Shown here in pieces: positions 44,940 to 54,521 of a stretch of 64,000 nt of DNA (position 1 is its first letter; each line of letters starts with the position of its first letter). The stretch spans positions 146,684 through 210,683 of the forward strand of contig JBDHLD010000004.1 in assembly GCA_039586035.1 (NCBI GenBank). The letters run 5' to 3'. The notes below the pieces were generated by a model. It was not told the origin of the DNA. It searched no databases and worked only from the letters and a program-made list of their open reading frames with translations. The stretch is from JBDHHQ01 sp039586035. Lineage in GTDB: Bacteria; Gemmatimonadota; Gemmatimonadetes; Longimicrobiales; Gaopeijiaceae. The translations under genes were made by a program, and so were the position numbers.

Positions 44940-46268
44940 CTACGACGCGGGCGCCTCCCGCGTGAGCCGGTAGATGAGGATGGCGGCCCGTTTGGCTTGC
45001 AGGGGGATTGAGCTCAGGTCCACCCGCTCGGCCGGACTGTGGGCTCCCGTGCCGATGGCTCCCAGACCCGCCAACCCATCCACGTATTCCGACACGAACG
45101 AGATGTCGGCCCCGCCCCGCCGGCTCGGGTCAAGCGCCTGCAGCGTCCCGAGGCCCAGGTCGTCGCTCCCCCGGTTGTAGAGGTCCAGCAGGGCCTCATT
45201 GCCGGCCGTAGGCGCCATGGGCGGGTAGCCCTCGGCAAAGTCGATGCTGGCATTGGTGTGCGGCAGATGACGCTCGACCACTGCCCTCATGGCGGCCTGG
45301 GCGCGCTCGAGCTGATCCAGAGAGATGGTCCGGATCCCACCGGCGACGATGACGTCCCGGGGCACGACGTTGGTCTTCCCGAACGCCGAGCCCGCCGCGG
45401 CGTCTTCGTCATAGGTGACGTCGGTGCCGCCGACGATGAGCCCCGCGTTGAAGGTCAAGTACTCTTCGCCCCGTACCTCCTCGTAGAAGTCGTTCAGGAT
45501 CCGGGACGCCTCGAAGATCGCGCCGGCGCCTACGTCGTTCGTGAAGATCTGCGACGAGTGGGCTTGCTGGCCCCGAACGGTCAGCGTCCAGCCCGAGGCG
45601 CTCCGACGGGCGATCGTGCCCCAGTCGCCCTGGGCGTCGCGGACGCCGCCCTCGAACCCCAGGGCCACATCGCTTTCCCGCGCGGCGCCGATGAGGTCCC
45701 GACGGACCAACTCCAGTGGCTCGCCCGGCCGCTCTTCGTCGCCTGTGAAGACGATTCGAATCGTCGTGTCGTCCAGGGCCCCGACGCTGGCCAGTGCCTG
45801 GAGCGCCAGAACCATGGTGACATCGCCACCCTTCATGTCGTCGGTGCCTGGACCGACCCCCACCGAGCCCCGGCGCTCGAACGTCTGGAACGCGTCATCT
45901 GCCTCGAACACGGTGTCCAGATGACCGATCAGCAAGAGTCTCCGTCCCCGCGTGCCCGTGCGTTCCGCGTAGAGGTGTCCGGCTCGGTTGACGGAGGGCG
46001 GGAAGTCGATCCAGCGCGTCTCGAAGCCCAGCGCCGCCAGCTCCCCGTCCAGGATGTCGCCCACCTCGCGCACGCCGGCCAGGTTGAGGGTGCCGGAGTT
46101 GACGTTCACCAGCCGCTCCAGGAGCGCGATGGCTTCCTCGGCGTGCTCGTCTACGTACCGGGCGATGGCCGCCTCTTCAGACGAGAGTTGGGCTCCCAGC
46201 GCCGCGGGCAGGCCGGCGAAAAGGGCGACCGGCAGGGTCAGGGCGATCGTGCGCAGCATCCGCGTCAT
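44940..46268 (-). CDS. Secreted M20-family metallopeptidase
   Basis: This 442-residue protein has a signal peptide (MTRMLRTIALTLPVALFAGLP, AALGA) and an M20 domain like carboxypeptidase G2. Metal and catalytic residues are H116 and D118 in GHLDTVF, D143 in GTDDMKGG, the acidic pair E178-E179, and a C-terminal GTGAHSPAE histidine. The dimerisation insert lies at about 225-330. It probably removes C-terminal residues from small peptides. It is 46 bp downstream of the metzincin-like gene on the same strand. Confidence 0.9.
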   Translation of the reverse strand: MTRMLRTIALTLPVALFAGLPAALGAQLSSEEAAIARYVDEHAEEAIALLERLVNVNSGTLNLAGVREVGDILDGELAALGFETRWIDFPPSVNRAGHLYAERTGTRGRRLLLIGHLDTVFEADDAFQTFERRGSVGVGPGTDDMKGGDVTMVLALQALASVGALDDTTIRIVFTGDEERPGEPLELVRRDLIGAARESDVALGFEGGVRDAQGDWGTIARRSASGWTLTVRGQQAHSSQIFTNDVGAGAIFEASRILNDFYEEVRGEEYLTFNAGLIVGGTDVTYDEDAAAGSAFGKTNVVPRDVIVAGGIRTISLDQLERAQAAMRAVVERHLPHTNASIDFAEGYPPMAPTAGNEALLDLYNRGSDDLGLGTLQALDPSRRGGADISFVSEYVDGLAGLGAIGTGAHSPAERVDLSSIPLQAKRAAILIYRLTREAPAS

Positions 46269-46314
46269 CAGAAGACTCCGTGTTCGACTCGACTCGCATC
46301 ATGGGGCCGGGTAG

Positions 46315-48786
46315 CTACCGATTGGGGCGCGACGAACTCTGTCCGATGGGTGTCCCCGGAGGTGCCGGAAGACCCTCGCTGCGCTCTCCGCCCTCGTAGC
46401 GCCGGGCAAGGAAGCGCTCGATGTCGGCCGCCGCCAGCTCCTGGTGTGCGGCCACCGAGGGATCGGATGTCCCGGCGCTGCTGTCAATGGCGCCTACGAT
46501 CCGCCGGAGACCCCACTCGGCCGCCGCGCGAGCCTCCACCGTGGCCTCGGGGTCCGATCCCAGGTTCACCAACGCGTCCACGACCGTGCGCTGAGCCACG
46601 CGCCCCAGAGGATCGGACGACAGGGCTTCGCTCCACGTGCCGTCCACGAAGCGCCCTACGACTTCCTCCGGCGTAGGCAGAGACGTGTCACGCTGGTGGA
46701 AGGCCGCCACCCTGGCCATGCGTGCCGGGTGGAGGACGCCACCCACGATCATCTCGGTCAGTGTCCGGGCGATGCCCAGCTGGTCGAAGGCGGGGTTGGC
46801 CCGAGTGTTGAAGTCGACCCGGACCGGGCGGTACCCGAACGGCTGGGGCGCCATGAGACCCAGCACCGCCTCGGGAACCGACAGCTCGGCTGGGTGGAGC
46901 GCCCCCACCAGAAGGTCCAGGGCGCGGCGCTGCCGCTCACCGTCGATCAGCGTGGTGGGCGGTAGGGGGTCGCCCCGGACCGCATAGCGGTATTCCATGC
47001 CGCCCACGGTCTTGATGGCCGCGCCCAGCGTGAAGCGGTGGTGGAGGTACACGGGCGTGAACCGCTCGTTGAGCCGCCACATGGGATCGCCTGGCGCTAC
47101 CGCGGTCTCGTCGAATCGATCGATGAGCGCGCGGCGCACCTCCACCACGCGCTCGAGCTCCTCCAGCACGTCTGAGCCGTTGATCCAGGTGGTGGCGTCC
47201 GGGTAGGAGTTCGCCGACTGCTCCATGGGGTTCGTGATGAACAGGATGCCCTGGTCCAATCCTTCCTGGACGATGGCGGCCAGGCCTTCCTCCTCCTGTC
47301 CTTCGGGGAACTCGGTGTAGGCCCACCGGATGGCCAGGCTGTCGTACGCGCCCGGGCCGGGCCTGTAGGCGTCGGCGAGGTCCAGACCGTCGCCGTCGAG
47401 GCGAATCAGCGGCGCGGGATAGTCCATCACGGAGGCACGCCCATAGCTGGCCGCGATGAAGTTGTGGGCCAGGCCCAGCGTATGGCCGATCTCGTGAGCC
47501 GAATGCTGTCGGCGGCGGGCCATGGCGAACTCCTCGGCCGTCACGTTCGGGTCGAGATTCGCCACCCAGTCCAGCGAGCCGCCTTCGCCGAGGAAGGTCT
47601 CACTCTCGCTCCGCCACATGGCTCCTGCTCCAGGCAGGCCGTCGAACGGGCTCGCGGGGGTCGATGCGCCCGTGGTGGACCCATCGACGGCCCCCGTGGC
47701 AGGCACGGCACCGGCGTAGAGATTGAAGTCCGCCAGGGACCGGTGGGAGTCCATGCGGACCGCAGCCTTGATGATCTCGCCGGTGCGGGGGTCTACGAAC
47801 GAAGGCCCGATGGACGATCCTGCCTCGGTCCGGTGCACCCATTGGATCACGTGGTACCGGGCGTCCATGGGGTCCATGTCGGGAGGCATGTCCTCGATGC
47901 GGAAGCCGTCGATGAACCCTGCGGCCGGATCCATGTAGTAGACGACCGGCTCCACCGCGTGGCTCCTTTCCGCGTCGGGGTCTCGCTTCTGCAGCCGGTG
48001 CCGCATGGCGTACCGGGTTACGTAGTCCTCGTCGAAGGACTTGCCGAAGTCGAAGAAGCCGACCGCGAAGAGGCCGACGCGGGGATCGAACATCCGCGGC
48101 TCGAAGCCGTCGTCGGGCAGCTGAACGAACGAGTGATGCTGTCGCACCGTGAGCGATCCGCCGGCCGGGGTGTGCTGGCGAACCTGGGGGCCGGGGCGAT
48201 CACTCGAGAAGGTGAGCGTTGCCTCCACCTCGGTGTTCTCGGGGAACGCCCTCGAGCGATCCCGGAAAATCGAGCTGCGGGACCCCTGGTCCGAGCTCTG
48301 GAGCCGTTGGGCCACGCCCATGACGTCCTGAAGGAAGAACGGCGTGCCGTCCACGAGCAAACGGCCGTCTTCCTCGGCCACGATATCGAAAGCCGCCACG
48401 CGGGACGTAGGGAACGACTCCTCGACCGACCGGGCGAGCGCCTCGGTGCGGGCTCGCTCGACCCGGAACGACGGGTTCTGCAGCGTAAGGAACACCTTCG
48501 GACCCACGCGCTCGAATCGGGCGATGAACTCGCCCCCGATCATCCCACGGTCCAAACCCAGGGCGTTGGACCCGATGCCCGTGGCCAGGGACTGGAGGTA
48601 CAGAAAATCCTGATCCAGGCGGGTGACCTCGAGAAGCAGATGTCCTTCAGCGGCGTCCCAGTGGAGAGGCACGAACCCGTCCTGGCTCTCCATTCCGGCG
48701 GTGTATTCGTCGACGCCCTCCTGGGCGAGAGCGCCCGCGGGCAGGAGCAGGAGGGTGGCGAGAGCGATGCGAGCAGTGGCGTTCAT
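46315..48786 (-). CDS. Secreted zinc metalloprotease with HExxHxxGxxH motif
   Basis: This 823-residue protein has a signal peptide (MNATARIALATLLLLPAGALAQ) and a zinc motif HEIGHTLGLAH (H431, E432, H435, H441), placing it with metzincin-like proteases. It matches the DUF5117/DUF4953 group of large secreted zinc-dependent proteases found in Bacteroidota and Gemmatimonadota: N-terminal beta-rich domains (about 25-300), the catalytic domain (about 380-500) and a long C-terminal helical domain. The ATG at 48786 has a GAGGGGGA sequence upstream. Activity on a particular substrate cannot be told. Confidence 0.85.
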   Translation of the reverse strand: MNATARIALATLLLLPAGALAQEGVDEYTAGMESQDGFVPLHWDAAEGHLLLEVTRLDQDFLYLQSLATGIGSNALGLDRGMIGGEFIARFERVGPKVFLTLQNPSFRVERARTEALARSVEESFPTSRVAAFDIVAEEDGRLLVDGTPFFLQDVMGVAQRLQSSDQGSRSSIFRDRSRAFPENTEVEATLTFSSDRPGPQVRQHTPAGGSLTVRQHHSFVQLPDDGFEPRMFDPRVGLFAVGFFDFGKSFDEDYVTRYAMRHRLQKRDPDAERSHAVEPVVYYMDPAAGFIDGFRIEDMPPDMDPMDARYHVIQWVHRTEAGSSIGPSFVDPRTGEIIKAAVRMDSHRSLADFNLYAGAVPATGAVDGSTTGASTPASPFDGLPGAGAMWRSESETFLGEGGSLDWVANLDPNVTAEEFAMARRRQHSAHEIGHTLGLAHNFIAASYGRASVMDYPAPLIRLDGDGLDLADAYRPGPGAYDSLAIRWAYTEFPEGQEEEGLAAIVQEGLDQGILFITNPMEQSANSYPDATTWINGSDVLEELERVVEVRRALIDRFDETAVAPGDPMWRLNERFTPVYLHHRFTLGAAIKTVGGMEYRYAVRGDPLPPTTLIDGERQRRALDLLVGALHPAELSVPEAVLGLMAPQPFGYRPVRVDFNTRANPAFDQLGIARTLTEMIVGGVLHPARMARVAAFHQRDTSLPTPEEVVGRFVDGTWSEALSSDPLGRVAQRTVVDALVNLGSDPEATVEARAAAEWGLRRIVGAIDSSAGTSDPSVAAHQELAAADIERFLARRYEGGERSEGLPAPPGTPIGQSSSRPNR

Positions 48787-49096
48787 GGATCCCCCTCGGC
48801 GGATCTGGGCGTTGCGGCTGGCAGGAGGATTGTCAGGGGAAGGGCGCCGGGCGACAAGGAGGGGACGGTCCAGGAAGGTCAAGAGCCCTCAGGCAGGGGT
48901 TGGCGAGGACCCTGGAGACCACACGCGATCAGCCCTGGCCTCCGGTGGCTCCACGGCGAGCTCAGGCCCGCCTGCCGGGGCCGGTCGTCAGGACGGGCCC
49001 GCCACGCCGGGTCCGTCCCTGGTCCCGCGTCAGCGTCGAGCGGCCTTCAGGCCGCCCCACAATCCCGCTGGGAAGTCCTGTACGTACGTTCGGCGT
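48787..49096. other. 310-bp intergenic region with a hairpin at 49040-49055
   Basis: The perfect inverted repeat GCGGCCT-TC-AGGCCGC (49040-49055) lies about 40 nt downstream of the leftward lipoprotein stop and could end its transcript, though no T-run follows. The rest must hold the promoter of the HExxH protease. No small gene is convincing. Confidence 0.4.
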
Positions 49097-49468
49097 TCAG
49101 TTGCTGATCGAGAAGATCAGGTTGCCGGTGCTCTGGGACGACACCGTGACCACGTTGCCGGGGTCGGCCAGGATCATCGGCGTCTCGAAGTCACCGATGG
49201 CCTGGAACGAGGCCATGATCCGGAAGCCCGACGGGGAGTGTGGCGCCCGGAATCGCCCCGTGGAGCTGCCGCTCACGCGCCCCAGCCTGCGTTGACCGGC
49301 TCCGCCGTGGTAGTAGACCGTCGCGTCGGCGAACTGGTTGTTCTCGAACACGATCGTCACCTGATTCGACGTCGGCTCGGCACCCTCGGCCGTGTCTCCA
49401 CCACCACCACCGCAAGCCAACAGCATGCCCGCGCACGCGATGGCTGATGCCTTGACGAGTCTGACCAT
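49097..49468 (-). CDS. Small lipoprotein, unknown
   Basis: This 123-residue protein has lipobox LLAC (C19), a glycine-rich spacer and one beta-rich domain (NQVTIVFENNQFADATVYYHGG, then RRLGRVSGSSTGRF) ending FSISN. The repeated VTIVFEN/ATVYY pattern suggests a small immunoglobulin-like or DUF-type sheet. It is 126 bp downstream of the second Asp-box gene on the same strand. The function is unknown. Confidence 0.65.
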   Translation of the reverse strand: MVRLVKASAIACAGMLLACGGGGGDTAEGAEPTSNQVTIVFENNQFADATVYYHGGAGQRRLGRVSGSSTGRFRAPHSPSGFRIMASFQAIGDFETPMILADPGNVVTVSSQSTGNLIFSISN

Positions 49469-49594
49469 CTGCTTGCCCTCTCCTTCGGTTGGATTGACGG
49501 CGGACTCGTCACTCCAGAGTCCCGACCGTGCAAGGCAGGATTGACCTGAGACGCACCCCTCGTGGAACGCAGGGCCCCTGAGTCGTCCGGGCGT

Positions 49595-52500
49595 CTACGG
49601 CTGCTCTGAGATGATCACCGGAAGCTTCCGCTCCCGCAACAGGGAGTTGAGCGTCTCCACCTCCTGATTCATGAGCACCTCGAACCGGCGGCGCGTCTCG
49701 CTCAACCGATTGGTGAGCACCTCGTGGACCTCCTGCTGGGGCACCGTCGGCGGGAAGTCCGCTCCAGTCGCACCGAGGTCGTTGGCCAAGGCGCTGAAGC
49801 GGCCGTACAGCCGCATGGCGCTCCGGAAGGCGTCCTCCCTGGCTCCCGTGAGGTTGATGTCGTACAGGGTGCCCTCGACCGAGATGGCCTCGTCAAGGAG
49901 TCGGCTGGCTTCGGTGATCACCGCCTCGGCCTCGGCGTCGCCCGCCAGCATCTCGCTCAGGTCCTCGAGCTGCTTCCTGGCCCACTCGAGGCGGTCGATC
50001 ATCTCCACCACCTCGTTGATCTGATCCCGCATCTGGAGCGACAGCGCCACCTGGGCTCGGATATCGTCCATGGTGCCTTCGGTGTGGGGGTCCTTGAGGA
50101 CCTCGATAGGCCGGACCACCTCGTTGTCGCCGATGGCGACGCGGGCCGTGTAGGTGCCGGGCACGACCAGGGGTCCCAGCTGGCCCCGATTGAGGTCCAG
50201 GTCCCACGTACGGAGGGGTCGCCAGCCCTCCGGGCCCAGCGGCACCCACGGCATGCCGGGAGGTGTCGTCCGGAGCTTGGCGCGACGCGTCGGCTCGTAC
50301 CGCAGGTCCCACTGAACACGGTTGATGCCGGCCTGACTTCTGGCCGGTAGCGTGCGGATCGTATCGCCGCCCGGTCCTTCGATCACGATGGAGACCTGCT
50401 GGTCCGCGTTTGCCAGCAGGTAGTTGATGTCCGCCCCGTACGCGGGATTCCGACCCGTTACGTGGCTGCGCTCGGTCTTGATGCCTTGGATCGGCTGGAA
50501 ACGGTAGGCGGGACGAACGTCGAAGACGTGGTGATTCGCCGCGAGGACGTCGGCGTCCAGCGCCCGTATCGGGCCCACGTTGTCCAGGATGTAGAATCCC
50601 CGCCCGTACGTGCCCACCACCAGGTCGTCGAAGTGCTCCTGGATGGTGAGCCAGTACACCGGAGCCGGGGGCATGTTGAGGCGGAGCTTGTTCCAGTTGA
50701 CCCCGTCGTCCAGGCTCATCCACACCGCGTTGTCGGTTCCGGCCCAGAGCATTCCCGGCCGCTTGGGATCCTCCCGCACCACGTGGACGAACGAATGGAC
50801 CGACCGCTCGATCCCGTCGCTGATGCGTGCCCAGCTCTGGCCGTAGTCCGTGGTCTTGTAGATGTAGGGATCGAAGTCGGCGAGCTGGTGGAGGTCCACC
50901 GAGACGTACGCCGTCCCGGCCTCGTACCGGGACGCCTCGATGTTGGCGATGGTGCCCCACGGTGGCAGGTCCGGGATATTTGCCGTGAGGTTGGTCCACG
51001 TCCCGCCGCCGTCGCGGCTCAGCTGGAGCTGCCCATCATTGCTTCCCGACCAGAGAAGCCCCTGCTCCAACGGAGACTCGGCCAGGGCGAAGAGCACGGC
51101 GCCGTCGAACGTCATGAGGTTGTCGATGGCGACGCCTCCCGACGACTGCTGATGGCTCTTGTCGTTCAGGGTGAGGTCGGGGCTCACCGTTTCCCACGAA
51201 TGACCCCGATCCCGGGTCCTGTGCACGTGCTGGCTCCCCACGTACACGGTGCTGTGGTCATGGGGCGAGATGATGATCGGGAAGGTCCAGTGCCACCGGA
51301 AACGCAACTCCGACGGGGCCCAGCCATAGGCCGCCTCGGGCCAAACCCGAACGTTGCGCCGGTGGCGGGTTCGGTGGTTGTAGACCTCCAGGCCGCCGTC
51401 GTAGCAGCCGGACCAGACGATGTCCGGATCCGCCGGATCGGGCATGGAGAAGCCGCTCTCGCAGCCCCCCACGTCGTGCCACAGCCCCAATGGAATGGCT
51501 CCCATCCGGCTGTTGGACGGCCCGCGATACGACCATCCGTCCTGGCGGTTGCCGTAGACGTTGTACGGGACCTGGTCGTCGACCCACACGTGGTACATCT
51601 GGGCGATGGGGAGCGTGACCCGTTCGAAGCTCCGGCCGTGGTTGAGGCTGATGGTCAGCCCCCCGTCGTCGGCCACCATGATGCGCTCGGGGTCCAGCGG
51701 GTCGATCCACACGTCGTGGGTGTCTCCGCCGCCGCGGGGCGGGTTATCCACCAAGCTCTTCCCGCCGTCCACGGACATGCTGAAGCGCACGGACGCGAAG
51801 TAGATGCGGTCCGGATTCGCCGGATCGACGCCGAAGCGAGTGTAGTAGGGCGCCCGCTCATTGATCGTGTGGTTGGTCAGGACTTTCCGCCAGGTGTCGC
51901 CGTAGTCGTCCGATCGGTAGAAGCCCGGACTGGACTCCTCGGTCAAGACGTAGACGCGGTTGGGCTCCGAGGGCGCTACCTCGACCGCGACCTTACCCAA
52001 AGGCCGAGCCTCGGTCCCCGGCAGCCCTCGCCCCACGCCCGACAGCGGCTCCCACGTGTCCCCGCCGTCCATCGAGCGCCACACGCCCGAGTGAGGGCCA
52101 CCCGAGTCCAGCATCCAGGTATCGATCTGAAGCTGCCAGAACGAAGCGTAGAGGATGCGCGGGTTGGAGGGATCCATGGCCAGGTCGATGCAGCCCGCGC
52201 TCTCGTCGACGAAGAGAACGTGCTCCCAGGTCTCGCCGCCGTCGCGAGTTCGGTACACACCTCGCTCGGGCTGTGGCCCATAGGCGTGACCCAGGGCGCA
52301 GGCGAACACCACCTCGGAGTTCCTGGGATCGATGCGAATCCGACCGATGCGTCCCGTGCGCTCGAGGCCACGCTTCTCCCAAGAACGTCCGGCGTCGGTG
52401 GACCGGTAGATGCCGTCCCCCATGGCGTGCGCGGGACGGATCAGGAACGTCTCACCAGTGCCGGCCCATATGACGTTGTTCTCTGACGCCGCCATGGCCA

Positions 52501-52798
52501 GGGCGGAGACGGACGACGCCTCCTGCTCATCGAAGAGCGACTCCCAGTTCACACCTCCGTCCGCGGTCTTCCACAGGCCGCCGGACGCCGCCCCCACGTA
52601 GATGACAAGCGGGTTGCCTGGCTCGCCCACGACCGCGATCGCCCGATTGCCGTCCGGGCCGATGAACCGGTACCGGAGATTCGAAAGGCTCTCCGGATCC
52701 ACGCTTTGGGCCGGTAGAGGCCTCGTGACGCCGTCAACGAGAGCCAGGATCGCAATCAGAACGACGGCATGGCGTATGGACCGCACGGTGTGCCACAC
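49595..52798 (-). CDS. Large secreted Asp-box (sortilin/BNR-like) protein, copy 2
   Basis: This 1,067-residue paralogue of the protein at 30.7-33.9 kb has a signal peptide (VRSIRHAVVLIAILALVDGVT, then PLPAQS) and about nine Asp-box repeats (TADGGVNW, RSTDAGRSW, RTRDGGETW, RSMDGGDTW, RSDDYGDTW, RTRDRGHSW, SRDGGGTW, SLDDGVNW), then a sandwich-like domain and a C-terminal helical segment. Starts at GTG 52798 and 52786 are both possible. It lacks the lipobox of copy 1, so it is probably released rather than lipidated. Activity is unproven; these are often named glycosyl hydrolases by homology only. Confidence 0.84.
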   Translation of the reverse strand: MWHTVRSIRHAVVLIAILALVDGVTRPLPAQSVDPESLSNLRYRFIGPDGNRAIAVVGEPGNPLVIYVGAASGGLWKTADGGVNWESLFDEQEASSVSALAMAASENNVIWAGTGETFLIRPAHAMGDGIYRSTDAGRSWEKRGLERTGRIGRIRIDPRNSEVVFACALGHAYGPQPERGVYRTRDGGETWEHVLFVDESAGCIDLAMDPSNPRILYASFWQLQIDTWMLDSGGPHSGVWRSMDGGDTWEPLSGVGRGLPGTEARPLGKVAVEVAPSEPNRVYVLTEESSPGFYRSDDYGDTWRKVLTNHTINERAPYYTRFGVDPANPDRIYFASVRFSMSVDGGKSLVDNPPRGGGDTHDVWIDPLDPERIMVADDGGLTISLNHGRSFERVTLPIAQMYHVWVDDQVPYNVYGNRQDGWSYRGPSNSRMGAIPLGLWHDVGGCESGFSMPDPADPDIVWSGCYDGGLEVYNHRTRHRRNVRVWPEAAYGWAPSELRFRWHWTFPIIISPHDHSTVYVGSQHVHRTRDRGHSWETVSPDLTLNDKSHQQSSGGVAIDNLMTFDGAVLFALAESPLEQGLLWSGSNDGQLQLSRDGGGTWTNLTANIPDLPPWGTIANIEASRYEAGTAYVSVDLHQLADFDPYIYKTTDYGQSWARISDGIERSVHSFVHVVREDPKRPGMLWAGTDNAVWMSLDDGVNWNKLRLNMPPAPVYWLTIQEHFDDLVVGTYGRGFYILDNVGPIRALDADVLAANHHVFDVRPAYRFQPIQGIKTERSHVTGRNPAYGADINYLLANADQQVSIVIEGPGGDTIRTLPARSQAGINRVQWDLRYEPTRRAKLRTTPPGMPWVPLGPEGWRPLRTWDLDLNRGQLGPLVVPGTYTARVAIGDNEVVRPIEVLKDPHTEGTMDDIRAQVALSLQMRDQINEVVEMIDRLEWARKQLEDLSEMLAGDAEAEAVITEASRLLDEAISVEGTLYDINLTGAREDAFRSAMRLYGRFSALANDLGATGADFPPTVPQQEVHEVLTNRLSETRRRFEVLMNQEVETLNSLLRERKLPVIISEQP

Positions 52799-52955
52799 GT
52801 TTCTTGCCTCACGATGTGGGGCTGCGAGATCCACGACACGAAGTGCCGTGGTGGGAGTCGAACCGGGAAAAGGCCCGGCCGGAGTAGCGCCGTCAAGGCG
52901 TGCCCGCCGTTGAAGCTGCGACCCGTCGAGCCCCCTTCCCCGCGACTCCAGGGCC

Positions 52956-54500
52956 ATGCAGCTTGGTCGCAGCATGAACGATCTGACTCGGGGCATCGCG
53001 CGCGCTCCGGGGCGAGTGGCGGTCGGATTGCTCGCCCTGGGGCTTCTCGTGGCCGGGCTCCCGCCTGTCCTGGGCGCCCAGCCGTACGACACGATCGACG
53101 TGCGCCTCACTTTGGAGCAGGGGTCGCTGCAGGCGGAGATCGCGTATCCGCGCATGGCCGTACAGATGCGACAGACGGGCGAGGGCTGGCTGCCCGTCGC
53201 GATGCCCGCCTTCGCCCTGTGGCCGTGGGCGGGGGTCGACTTCACAGAGGCCATGTCGGATCTGAAGGCGTGGGACGATTCGGGCCAGCCGCTGCTGATC
53301 CGGGCCACCGGTCCGCACGAATGGGAGGTGGCGGTCGGAGGAGGCGGCTTCACCATCGGCTACCGGATCGACTCCTCGAAGGAATCCTTCGTGGGCTCGT
53401 CGGACACCGACCTGTTCACACCGACCCTCACCGAAGATCTCGCAGTCCTGTGGGCGCGGTCCTGGTTCATGCGCCCGCTCGACGAGGCCCTGGCGGAGCT
53501 GCCCGTGCGGGTGAGCGTGTCCGGCGCCTACCCACGGGCAGCGTCCCTCGGGACGGCCGACGGACGATTCCATGACACCGAGGCGCTCTTCGGCTCGCTG
53601 CTGGTCGGCGGCGACGTCCGCACGAGGATGGCTGGATCGGGAGACGGGGCCATCCGCTTCACCCTGCAGGGCCATCGATGGCGTTTCTCGGACGACGACT
53701 TCGTGGAGGCCATCTTGCGCATCGCTGTCGCCCAGTCCGAGGCCATGGGCTTCGACCCGGGGAGCTCGATGGACGTGCTGCTCCTCGAAGGGTCCGGGGT
53801 GCGGAGCGGGGGCACGGCCGAGGGCAGCGTGATCGTCGTCTATCCGGACCCGGAGCTGCCCCTTTTCGCCCGGGACCCCGAGACGCTGCGGCTAGCCGCG
53901 CACGAGCACTTCCACCGCTGGAACGGTGAATACGCGGTGAGCGATCCGGCCAGCGACCAAGGTCGCTACAAGTGGTTCCAGGAAGGCCTGACCGAGTACA
54001 TGGCGTTCCGGACACTGGTCTCGGCCCGGGTTCTGGAGCCCGCGGATTTCGTGTTCAAGATCAACCAGTACATCGACAACTATCACGGGAACCCAATGGC
54101 CGTCCTCGCCACCGCCGACGTGATGGCGCGGGACTACTGGACCGATCCCCGGCTGCAACGCCTCGCCTACGACAAGGGCATGTTGCTGGGGCTGATCCTG
54201 GACGCCCGCATCCGGCGGCTCACGGACGGGGAGGCGACGATCGTCGATTACCTGAAGAACGTGATCTCGCCGGATGCGCCCGTGGCCTATGATGACGACA
54301 CGCTGCTGGGAGAGCTGGCAGGCCTCACCGGTCAGTCCTGGGAGGCGTTCTACGAGGCCTTCATGCGGGGTTCGGATCCGCTGCCCATCGGCGAGCTTTG
54401 CGACGACGCAGGCCTCGACTGCCGCCGAGACCGAGGCGAAGGGTGGCGCCTGCAACCGACCGATCGTACGGCGCGTGGGGTCACCCGGCTCATGAGATAG
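52956..54500 (+). CDS. M61-family (glycyl aminopeptidase-like) metallopeptidase
   Basis: This 514-residue protein has a signal peptide (ARAPGRVAVGLLALGLLVAGLPPVLGA) and a gluzincin zinc site: HEHFH (H316, E317, H320) followed by WFQEGLTEY (E343), a pattern diagnostic of M61. There is no C-terminal PDZ domain, which many M61 proteins have, so it is a short form. An in-frame ATG at 52974 is an alternative start. It is divergent from the second Asp-box gene and convergent with hldD. Confidence 0.87.
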   Translation: MQLGRSMNDLTRGIARAPGRVAVGLLALGLLVAGLPPVLGAQPYDTIDVRLTLEQGSLQAEIAYPRMAVQMRQTGEGWLPVAMPAFALWPWAGVDFTEAMSDLKAWDDSGQPLLIRATGPHEWEVAVGGGGFTIGYRIDSSKESFVGSSDTDLFTPTLTEDLAVLWARSWFMRPLDEALAELPVRVSVSGAYPRAASLGTADGRFHDTEALFGSLLVGGDVRTRMAGSGDGAIRFTLQGHRWRFSDDDFVEAILRIAVAQSEAMGFDPGSSMDVLLLEGSGVRSGGTAEGSVIVVYPDPELPLFARDPETLRLAAHEHFHRWNGEYAVSDPASDQGRYKWFQEGLTEYMAFRTLVSARVLEPADFVFKINQYIDNYHGNPMAVLATADVMARDYWTDPRLQRLAYDKGMLLGLILDARIRRLTDGEATIVDYLKNVISPDAPVAYDDDTLLGELAGLTGQSWEAFYEAFMRGSDPLPIGELCDDAGLDCRRDRGEGWRLQPTDRTARGVTRLMR

Positions 54501-54521
54501 GGACCGACCGGCCGGGGAGGC

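Noticed and set aside
47464..49107. A 547-residue open frame opposite the HExxH protease
   Set aside because: The minus-strand frame carries the signal peptide and zinc motif, so this is a shadow.
50462..52486. A 674-residue open frame on the plus strand inside the second Asp-box gene
   Set aside because: It is the mirror of a strongly coding gene, with no recognisable domain or start signal.
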